From assembly GCA_021806355.1 (NCBI GenBank), contig JAJZXT010000003.1, forward strand, positions 1 to 6,365: a DNA stretch of 6,365 nucleotides, written 5' to 3'. The translations under genes were made by a program, and so were the position numbers. The notes beneath the pieces are model-generated. The model saw only the letters and a list, made by a program, of their open reading frames with translations. It was not told where the DNA came from and did no database searches. The stretch comes from Thermoplasmata archaeon (GTDB lineage Archaea; Thermoplasmatota; Thermoplasmata; Thermoplasmatales; Thermoplasmataceae). Shown in pieces: positions 1 to 4,905 of the stretch. Every line of letters begins with the position of its first letter. Positions within the stretch are counted from its first letter, which is position 1.

Positions 1-2
1 CA

Positions 3-71
3 TACAATAATGAAATGAGGGATAAGGCCTATCTATTGCATGATTTGAGTAATGTGATTAGAAGGTTGTAG
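3..71 (+). CDS. C-terminal end of an unidentified upstream gene (partial)
   Basis: Reading frame 3 is open from the window edge to a TAG at 69-71 and encodes 22 residues beginning YNNEMRDKAYLLHDL and ending VIRRL. The other two plus frames stop within the first 20 bases, and all minus frames are interrupted. The composition (charged start, then an amphipathic LLHDLSNVIRRL stretch) looks like a protein C-terminal helix, but 22 residues are too few to name a family. The stop lies 69 bases before the preferred ATPase start, so this is a separate gene on the same strand. A chance open frame of this length is possible. Confidence 0.4.
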   Translation, partial: YNNEMRDKAYLLHDLSNVIRRL

Positions 72-107
72 TAAATCAACCATCTATTTCCGCCATAGGT
101 GGAGTGG

Positions 108-119
108 AAAATATTATAA
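108..119 (+). promoter_or_regulatory. TATA box for a leaderless ATPase transcript
   Basis: An AT-only stretch (AAATATTATA, 108-117) is centred about 27 bases before the ATG at 140. That is the spacing expected between an archaeal TATA box and the transcription start if the transcript begins at the start codon. No Shine-Dalgarno sequence lies between it and the ATG. This supports ATG 140 (or 143) over the GTG at 104, which would lie upstream of the promoter itself. Confidence 0.5.
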
Positions 120-139
120 GTATAACTGTCATTATACTT

Positions 140-1354
140 ATGATGATTATACCACGCACCGACCTAACTCGCAGAATAGAGAGCTCTCGCAAGTGGGTTT
201 TTATCTATGGAAGACGGAAGACCGGAAAAACATACATAGTCGAAAACACAATAAAATATGATAATTTTTTTTTCGTCAACAGAAATCGATCCATACTTGA
301 CAAAAAGAACAAGGAAATAATGAGCTACGAAACTTTCATCCTCATTTTCAGAAGATTATTGACAAACAATCAAACAATTGTAATAGATGAATTCCACAGA
401 TTGGGCGATGAATTTCTAGACATTCTTCACTCTATCCAAAAAAGAGGGAAGCTTATACTTATAACCTCAACCCTTTTTCTTGCAAGGAAGCTATTGACCA
501 CTCATTCCCCAATAATGGGACTCTTTAATGAAATAATGGTGGACATCATTTCCCTGGACGAGACGCTGAAGGAACTCAGCAAATTTCATCTCCAAAAAAA
601 GGAACTTTTAGAATTGTCTATATTCGCGAGAGAGCCACTTGCAATAGATTACATGGATGAATTAAGCAACACAACGACGATTTCTGAGATACTCCTTGGC
701 TCGCTTAAAGCCATACCAGCCCTGATTGGAGAAATATTTGGGGAGGAAGAGAGAAGCCTCACAATGGTTTATAATGGGATTTTGAGTGCAATAGCAACAG
801 GTAATATTTCATCAGGAAAAATTTCAAGCTTTCTCTTTTCAAGAAAACTCATACAGAAAGATGATCCCAGCATCATACAGGCTTACCTTGGGAACCTGAT
901 CAAAATTGGGGTATTGAAAAAAATCATAATATTCAATAAGAACAAATTCGCGTATAAGATTTCGTCGCCACTCATAAGGCTGTTCTTCTATGCAGAGGAG
1001 AAGTTTGCCATATCGGATAGAAATGTTAGTGTCAAGGAAATTGATGAAATCTTATCCGTTTTGTTGCCGCGAATCGTGGAGGATAATGTACGAGAGATCA
1101 TATCACTCCAGGAGAATCTTGTTGAGACCATAATTGAGGATAGCGATTATGACGTTGACGGATACCTTCTTCATTTTAAGAAGCCACAAATAGCGCTTGA
1201 AGTAAAATGGAGAAACAAGGTAAAGGACATTGGTAAAATTGAGACTAACCTCCTGTCATTAATTGCAGAAAAGCGAGTTCTTTTTGTAACAGACAGAAGC
1301 AATCTTAGATCTGAAAAAATAAGCCTAATGGACGTATCAGATTTAATAAAATGA
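140..1354 (+). CDS. Archaeal AAA ATPase with C-terminal DUF234/PD-(D/E)XK-like domain
   Basis: A 404-residue soluble ATPase of the archaeal AAA/STAND-like group (ATPase_2 plus DUF234 architecture); its cellular role is not established. Numbered from the ATG at 140: Walker A GRRKTGKT at residues 24-31, Walker B TIVIDEFHRL at 79-88, and a sensor-1-like LILITST at 105-111. A winged-helix-like segment at about 213-290 ends in KISSPLIRLFFYAEEKF. A C-terminal domain carries E319, D340 (in DVDGYL) and ALEVKW at 352-357, the E...D...ExK arrangement of PD-(D/E)XK nuclease folds. The frame extends upstream to a GTG at 104, but a TATA box at 108-117 favours ATG 140, with ATG 143 next to it as an alternative. 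The gene is visibly A/T-richer than rnz or purD and has a nine-T run at 265-273, both compatible with acquired DNA. There is no partner toxin or nuclease gene beside it. The family call is firm; the biological role is unknown. Confidence 0.85.
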   Translation: MMIIPRTDLTRRIESSRKWVFIYGRRKTGKTYIVENTIKYDNFFFVNRNRSILDKKNKEIMSYETFILIFRRLLTNNQTIVIDEFHRLGDEFLDILHSIQKRGKLILITSTLFLARKLLTTHSPIMGLFNEIMVDIISLDETLKELSKFHLQKKELLELSIFAREPLAIDYMDELSNTTTISEILLGSLKAIPALIGEIFGEEERSLTMVYNGILSAIATGNISSGKISSFLFSRKLIQKDDPSIIQAYLGNLIKIGVLKKIIIFNKNKFAYKISSPLIRLFFYAEEKFAISDRNVSVKEIDEILSVLLPRIVEDNVREIISLQENLVETIIEDSDYDVDGYLLHFKKPQIALEVKWRNKVKDIGKIETNLLSLIAEKRVLFVTDRSNLRSEKISLMDVSDLIK

Positions 1355-1360
1355 CAGATC

Positions 1361-1395
1361 AACCTTTTGCAGCCACAGTTCAGTCCGCAAAGGTT
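1361..1395. repeat. Imperfect inverted repeat between the ATPase gene and rnz
   Basis: AACCTTTTGC (1361-1370) is followed after 16 bases by GCAAAGGTT (1387-1395), its reverse complement apart from one extra T. It starts 6 bases after the ATPase stop, and its right arm touches the rnz TATA box. It could be a transcript-end hairpin for the ATPase gene or an operator-like site on the rnz promoter. The right arm also fits a B-recognition element (GCAAAG just upstream of the TATA box), so the symmetry may be incidental. Confidence 0.35.
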
Positions 1396-1402
1396 AAAAA
1401 TA
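1387..1402 (+). promoter_or_regulatory. BRE and TATA box for leaderless rnz
   Basis: A purine-rich GCAAAG followed by TTAAAAATA (1394-1402) is centred 26 bases upstream of the TTG at 1424. This is the geometry of an archaeal BRE/TATA promoter whose transcript starts at the initiation codon. There is no Shine-Dalgarno sequence in 1403-1423, which decides in favour of leaderless initiation at TTG. Confidence 0.6.
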
Positions 1403-1423
1403 CTATAATGCACTGAGCTATCA

Positions 1424-2335
1424 TTGGCATCTAATATCAGAATAGCCTTTCTTGGGACTGGGGGATCATGGCCGAAGCCGGGACAATCATTACCATCGGT
1501 CGCAATACAAATTGATGATATTCTTAATCTCTTTGACTGCGGCGAGGGAACCCAGAAACAGATAATGAAAAGCGTTTTCTCATTTATGAAGGTTAGAAAT
1601 GTCTTCATAACACATTTCCACGGGGATCATTTTCTTGGTCTGATAGGACTAGTTCAGAGTATGTCATTCAACGGAAGGGCAGAACCCTTGAATATATACG
1701 GCCCACCTGGTACTATTGCTATAATGTCGAAGGCACTTGGTATAGGGTATTATAAACTTACATTTCCCGTTGACCTTTTTGAGATTCCCTTTGGCGAATC
1801 CGTTGATCTGGGTAAATTCAAGGTCTCAACCATGAGAACAGACCACCCTGTGCCAGCCATGGCTTACAGAATATCAGAACCAGATCTTATAAAAATTGAC
1901 GGCGATAAAGCCAAAAAAACCGGAATTCCATCAAAATTTCTTGAGCAGTTGCGATCTAAGGGTTCAATAAATTTTGAGGGCAGGATAGTGAAATTGGAGG
2001 ATGTTGCAGCGGGAACAAGGAAAGGCAGAGTTATTGTATATACGGGCGACACAAGGCCCATGGAAGAAATGAAGATCTTTGCAAAGGATGCTGATATACT
2101 GATCCACGAAACGACAACGGATTCCTCCTTTGAACCAAAGGTGAATGAATTCGGGCACACCTCCTCACGGCAGGCAGCTGAAATAGCCAGAGATGCTTCC
2201 GTTAAAAAGTTTTATCTCTTTCATTACAGTCCGCGGGTGGATGACAAGAATGTGCTTCTCAACGAAGCAAGGTTGATCTTTGGAAATTCAGAATTAAGCT
2301 ATGAGGGACTTGAGTTTGAACTCAAAGCATCATAA
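1424..2335 (+). CDS. rnz: Ribonuclease Z (tRNase Z), tRNA 3'-end endonuclease
   Basis: Cytosolic zinc-dependent endonuclease that cuts precursor tRNAs after the discriminator base to release the 3' trailer. The protein has 303 residues, normal for the short-form family. The metallo-beta-lactamase core is intact: HFHGDH at 64-69 (H64, H66, D68, H69), H141 in TDHPVPAMAY, D209 in YTGDTRP, the HETT loop at 228-231, H245 in GHTSS and H267 in FHYSPR. The N-terminal LGTGGSWP at 10-17 and FDCGEGTQ at 37-44 are family signatures. Residues about 150-200, with KAKKTGIP, correspond to the flexible exosite arm that grips the tRNA elbow. The start is TTG: no in-frame ATG occurs before residue 48, which is already inside the core, and a TATA box sits 26 bases upstream. 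It stands apart from the ATPase gene (69-base gap) and converges on dut with only 2 bases between stops. Confidence 0.96.
   Translation: MASNIRIAFLGTGGSWPKPGQSLPSVAIQIDDILNLFDCGEGTQKQIMKSVFSFMKVRNVFITHFHGDHFLGLIGLVQSMSFNGRAEPLNIYGPPGTIAIMSKALGIGYYKLTFPVDLFEIPFGESVDLGKFKVSTMRTDHPVPAMAYRISEPDLIKIDGDKAKKTGIPSKFLEQLRSKGSINFEGRIVKLEDVAAGTRKGRVIVYTGDTRPMEEMKIFAKDADILIHETTTDSSFEPKVNEFGHTSSRQAAEIARDASVKKFYLFHYSPRVDDKNVLLNEARLIFGNSELSYEGLEFELKAS
2310..2325. repeat. Short perfect palindrome at the rnz/dut convergent junction
   Basis: TTGAGTT (2310-2316), a two-base centre, and AACTCAA (2319-2325) form a perfect inverted repeat inside the last rnz codons, 7 bases before its TAA. As RNA it would fold as a 6-base-pair stem with a four-base loop on either strand. 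It is followed by the AT-rich stretch CATAATACTATTTCC. The two genes have no intergenic room for separate terminators, so this is a candidate bidirectional transcript-end structure. There is no long U tract, so the case is weak. Confidence 0.3.
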
Positions 2336-2337
2336 TA

Positions 2338-2814
2338 CTATTTCCTGTCAGCAGCTTCATTTATGCCTCTCTTCCCCTGATAGTTTCCGGACCGGGAAGC
2401 ATAATCCATCTGAACTTCTTTTTCCAATCTGGAGAAAACAATCTGCGCCAGCCTTTCCCCAGCATTCAGGGGAATCGGTTGAGCGCCTGCATTAAAAATT
2501 CCGACGGTGATATTTCCGTTATATCCTGCATCAATTACGCCGAAGGAACCAATCATTCCTCGTCTGGCAAAACTTGATCTGATCCATATATTTCCGATGA
2601 TATTCTTCGGCATAGCAAAATATTCCATCGATGATACAAGAGCATATTTTCCAGGAGGAAGTTCTGCATTTTCAAAGTCAGTTCCGTCCATTCTTATCAT
2701 ATGGATCCTGAAATCATAGCCATTTGGTGTTACGCTCTTTTCACTGAAATTTTCCTTTATCAATAATCCAGTTGAAACCAATTTGAGAATTTCATCATCA
2801 CCAATTATTGCCAT
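2338..2814 (-). CDS. dut: Archaeal dUTP diphosphatase of the dCTP deaminase fold
   Basis: Hydrolyses dUTP to dUMP and pyrophosphate, keeping uracil out of DNA and supplying dUMP for thymidylate synthesis. The 158-residue protein has the dCTP deaminase/dUTPase family motifs in order: TPNGYDFRI at 29-37, RSSFARRGM at 79-87, GVIDAGYNGNITVGIFNAG at 92-110 (D95 matching the dUTPase catalytic Asp), GERLAQIVF at 119-127 and the C-terminal YQGKRGI at 145-151 that closes over the nucleotide. At the position of the deaminase catalytic Glu (E138 of E. coli Dcd, within VLEFYNSG) this protein has Gly105 (TVGIFNAG). Deamination is therefore unlikely and dUTPase-only activity is favoured. It lies downstream of the NCS1 permease on the same strand but has its own TATA box in the 48-base gap. 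ATG start, no Shine-Dalgarno, so probably leaderless. Bifunctional Dcd-Dut is the alternative, disfavoured by Gly105. Confidence 0.9.
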   Translation of the reverse strand: MAIIGDDEILKLVSTGLLIKENFSEKSVTPNGYDFRIHMIRMDGTDFENAELPPGKYALVSSMEYFAMPKNIIGNIWIRSSFARRGMIGSFGVIDAGYNGNITVGIFNAGAQPIPLNAGERLAQIVFSRLEKEVQMDYASRSGNYQGKRGINEAADRK

Positions 2815-2830
2815 CTAACAGGGATGATAA

Positions 2831-2846
2831 TTAAAATAAAAATTTT
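2831..2846 (-). promoter_or_regulatory. TATA box of dut, also the T-rich tail of the NCS1 transcript
   Basis: Read on the minus strand this is an A/T-only stretch (AAAATTTTTATTTTAA) centred about 26 bases before the dut ATG, with no Shine-Dalgarno between. This fits a leaderless dut promoter. The same T-rich run lies 17-32 bases beyond the permease stop codon and would serve as an archaeal oligo-T terminator for that gene. Confidence 0.5.
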
Positions 2847-2862
2847 GTTGGAACAATAGCAT

Positions 2863-4266
2863 TTATTTTATTTTCATACCTTTGCCTTTAAAGATGAATG
2901 TTTCAACCAATATCGTGATGACCACCGCTGAAACAAACGAGACAATATAGCTGATGTCCACTCCTCCCATTGCATTATAAAATGGCAGTTGAACGAACGA
3001 AGTGTTATAATATAAAGTCAGATAATACTCTATGGTATTCATGAAAGGGATAGATATAATAATGGAAAGGACGTATGAAATAACTATTGGCCATGCAACA
3101 CCCCTATTTTCATGATTTCCTGTCTTCATAATAAGGAATTCTGCTATCATGACTCCGATCCATGGGGTAATCCAATAGTCAAGCAGGACAAGGAAATCCT
3201 GATAATATGTCCCAAGGTTGCCATAGAAAATAACGGCCATAACAATTGAAGCCAGCGATACTATCACTATGATAGGAAGTTTTGCTGCTTTTTCCACGAT
3301 CGTTTTGAGGGAAAGGAAATTTGAGTAAAGATTCAGTGAGTTCGCCGCGATTCCGCCCATTAACAGGGCTATAGGTCCTATGAACCAGAGTGCCCCAAGA
3401 ACTGGGAAGAAGACGTTATCGGAAGATGTCAGGGAACCAAAAACATCCGCTGCAAGAAGACCTGCAATCTCTGCCCCTATTGAAGCAAGGAATGCACCCA
3501 TGAATGTATAAATAAATGATTTCCACAGCTTTGCATTTCTTGGAATGTATCTAGAGTAATCTGCAGCGTAAGGACCCCATGACATTACATATGAAAACGC
3601 ATACATCACAACGCCGCCGAACGCAATCCATGAAAACGCAGTGATTTTATCACTCTGATAGACGACTGCGTTCATGTTGAATACAAGTACACTGAGGATG
3701 ATGTATGCAAACAGTAGCCCAAGGAATATTGACATAACAGTTTCAAACGTCTTGATGACAGAATGCCCAAAGAATACCAGGGTGAAAACAACTCCGGCAA
3801 CAACCAGAATTGAAACAACGGCCAACGCATCGTACACTAAATTACCAGAGAAACCGCTTGAAGCACCACCTGTCATGAGAAAGAGCAAGGCCTGGGAGGC
3901 AATTATCAGGTTCACTGTCAGCCAGCCTCCGGTATTTATGAATTGAAGAAGGGACATGGTTTTTCCGCCTTTTTCACCATAGGCACCCTTGGACAGGGCC
4001 ATCTGGGATCTTCCTTTCAGGGGGCCGAGTATGCTCATGAAAGCCAGGAGAGCTGCTCCGCCTACGTTTGCTACTGTCAGGGCAAGCATGGTATACAAAC
4101 TGCTGAGCTGGCCAAAGAGGAAGTCTGTGCCAATGATAAAATCAGCAACAGTGAGATTTGAACCGAACCACAGGAAAAATAGCGATCGTGGTATCTGCTT
4201 TCTTGAACTTTCGTCTATTTCCTGGATATCGAATTTTTCTACTTTAGATTTTAAATATCCGAACAT
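2863..4266 (-). CDS. NCS1-family nucleobase/cation symporter (cytosine/purine permease type)
   Basis: Cytoplasmic-membrane carrier of the nucleobase-cation-symport-1 family, whose members import cytosine, purines, uracil, hydantoins, allantoin or thiamine with H+ or Na+. The 467-residue length is typical. About twelve hydrophobic segments can be placed (roughly 29-50, 58-80, 105-131, 145-167, 173-197, 208-230, 250-275, 286-309, 331-349, 358-379, 392-409, 437-459). Family marks are FLWFGSNLTVADFIIG at 31-46, GRSQMALSKGAYG at 85-97, GGWLTVNLIIASQAL at 113-127 (W115 in the substrate-stacking helix) and the diagnostic SWGPYAADYSRYIPR at 229-243. The exact substrate cannot be read from the sequence. 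The neighbour dut hints at pyrimidines, but the two are probably transcribed separately. The ATG at 4266 is preceded by AAAGGTG with 7 bases spacing, a good archaeal Shine-Dalgarno, unlike the leaderless genes around it. It is transcribed divergently from scpB. Confidence 0.92.
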   Translation of the reverse strand: MFGYLKSKVEKFDIQEIDESSRKQIPRSLFFLWFGSNLTVADFIIGTDFLFGQLSSLYTMLALTVANVGGAALLAFMSILGPLKGRSQMALSKGAYGEKGGKTMSLLQFINTGGWLTVNLIIASQALLFLMTGGASSGFSGNLVYDALAVVSILVVAGVVFTLVFFGHSVIKTFETVMSIFLGLLFAYIILSVLVFNMNAVVYQSDKITAFSWIAFGGVVMYAFSYVMSWGPYAADYSRYIPRNAKLWKSFIYTFMGAFLASIGAEIAGLLAADVFGSLTSSDNVFFPVLGALWFIGPIALLMGGIAANSLNLYSNFLSLKTIVEKAAKLPIIVIVSLASIVMAVIFYGNLGTYYQDFLVLLDYWITPWIGVMIAEFLIMKTGNHENRGVAWPIVISYVLSIIISIPFMNTIEYYLTLYYNTSFVQLPFYNAMGGVDISYIVSFVSAVVITILVETFIFKGKGMKIK

Positions 4267-4273
4267 TTGTTCG

Positions 4274-4280
4274 CACCTTT
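4274..4280 (-). promoter_or_regulatory. Ribosome binding site of the NCS1 permease
   Basis: AAAGGTG on the minus strand, 7 bases from the ATG at 4266, pairs with the CACCU part of the archaeal 16S rRNA 3' end. It fixes the start codon and shows that this transcript has a leader. Confidence 0.65.
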
Positions 4281-4298
4281 TATGGGAAGTGCAGTTCT

Positions 4299-4336
4299 GT
4301 ATATAATTATTGTAAGGTTCATTATCTTTTTAAATA
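4299..4336. promoter_or_regulatory. Divergent promoter region between the NCS1 permease and scpB
   Basis: Two TATA-like stretches lie here. ATATAATTA (4301-4309), read on the minus strand, would start the permease transcript near 4279, just ahead of its Shine-Dalgarno. TTTTTAAATA (around 4327-4336) is nearly symmetrical and could serve the permease with a leader of about 40 bases, or scpB with a leader of about 50. Which is used cannot be decided from sequence. Nothing else is recognisable in 4337-4376. Confidence 0.4.
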
Positions 4337-4376
4337 CTAGGGTAGATAGCTAAAATTGAAGTTTCGTTTCAGAACG

Positions 4377-4390
4377 GAAAATAGATTATA
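4377..4390 (+). promoter_or_regulatory. Candidate TATA box for leaderless scpB
   Basis: The AT-rich GAAAATAGATTATA is centred about 27 bases before ATG 4411. No Shine-Dalgarno precedes either that ATG or the one at 4396. The box is too close to 4396 to drive a leaderless message from there, so it favours 4411 as the start of both transcript and protein. Confidence 0.4.
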
Positions 4391-4410
4391 CAAGAATGAT
4401 TTACTGGATT

Positions 4411-4905
4411 ATGTCCATTTCCGCCAGGATTGAAGCACTGCTGTATGCCTCTGAAAATCCATTGAGTATAGTGGAGATTTCATCGGTATTAAATGAAGAT
4501 CACGATGTTATCAGGAAGGAAATAACTAGATTGGGCAGAAGATTAAATGAGGACACATCCGGGCTCTTTATTGCCAGAATTGGGAATAAGTATAAATTAA
4601 CAATAAAAAAGGAATATCAGGATATCGTGGGTCCGGTATCAGCATCAGAGTTGAACCGAACCGACCTGAAGGTGGCTGGGCTTATTGCTGCAAGAGATCG
4701 AACAATTAAGGGTGATCTGAGAAGAAGCTTTGGGGAAAAATACCTGAATTCCGTGAAAACACTGAAGGAAAAAGGCCTGATTGCTGCGAGAAAGGAACGC
4801 AACACGGAATTATATACTGTTACTACAAAATTCTACAAATATTTCAACGTGAGCAAAGAAGATTTTTCGAAACAGATCACAGAAATTCAAGGTGATAACC
4901 AATGA
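4411..4905 (+). CDS. scpB: Segregation and condensation protein B (ScpB)
   Basis: Non-SMC subunit of the SMC-ScpA-ScpB condensin-like complex. ScpB dimers bind the ScpA kleisin and regulate the SMC ATPase in chromosome compaction and segregation. The 164 residues show two tandem winged-helix domains. The first (about 1-70) opens with ARIEALLYASENPLSIVEISSVL, a match to the family N-terminus. The second (about 84-148) has DLKVAGLIAARDRTIKGDLRRSFG, the recognition-helix segment VKTLKEKGLI at 115-124 and the wing TELYTVTTKFYKYFNV at 132-147, matching the usual LLYGTTxxFLxYFGL ending. The acidic/polar tail after 148 is short. An in-frame ATG at 4396 would add MIYWI; ATG 4411 is preferred because the family starts there and a TATA box is placed for it. 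Its stop overlaps the purD start (ATGA), so the two are cotranscribed. No scpA or smc lies in the window. Confidence 0.88.
   Translation: MSISARIEALLYASENPLSIVEISSVLNEDHDVIRKEITRLGRRLNEDTSGLFIARIGNKYKLTIKKEYQDIVGPVSASELNRTDLKVAGLIAARDRTIKGDLRRSFGEKYLNSVKTLKEKGLIAARKERNTELYTVTTKFYKYFNVSKEDFSKQITEIQGDNQ
4889..4896 (+). promoter_or_regulatory. Ribosome binding site of purD
   Basis: AAGGTGAT inside the last scpB codons matches the complement of the archaeal 16S 3' tail and ends 5 bases before the purD ATG. It allows purD to be translated as an internal cistron and supports ATG 4902 as its start. Confidence 0.75.

Noticed and set aside
85..112. Hairpin-like ATTTCCGCC ... GGTGG/GGAAAAT before the ATPase gene as a terminator or mobile-element end
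   Set aside because: The pairing is interrupted, there is no T tract on the coding strand, and no matching copy occurs elsewhere in the window.
1171..1608. 145-codon open frame on the minus strand across the ATPase end and rnz start
   Set aside because: It overlaps two well-supported genes on the other strand and its translation shows no recognisable domain; it is a shadow frame.
2338..2814. Bifunctional dCTP deaminase/dUTPase
   Set aside because: The catalytic Glu needed for deamination is Gly105 here, so only the dUTPase function is supported.
3674..4306. Several plus-strand open frames within the NCS1 permease gene
   Set aside because: They are antisense to a full-length membrane protein with clear family motifs; their translations look like random composition.
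4396..4410. ATG 4396 as the scpB start (adds MIYWI)
   Set aside because: The family N-terminus begins at the second ATG (4411), and neither a TATA box nor a Shine-Dalgarno is placed for 4396. It remains possible.
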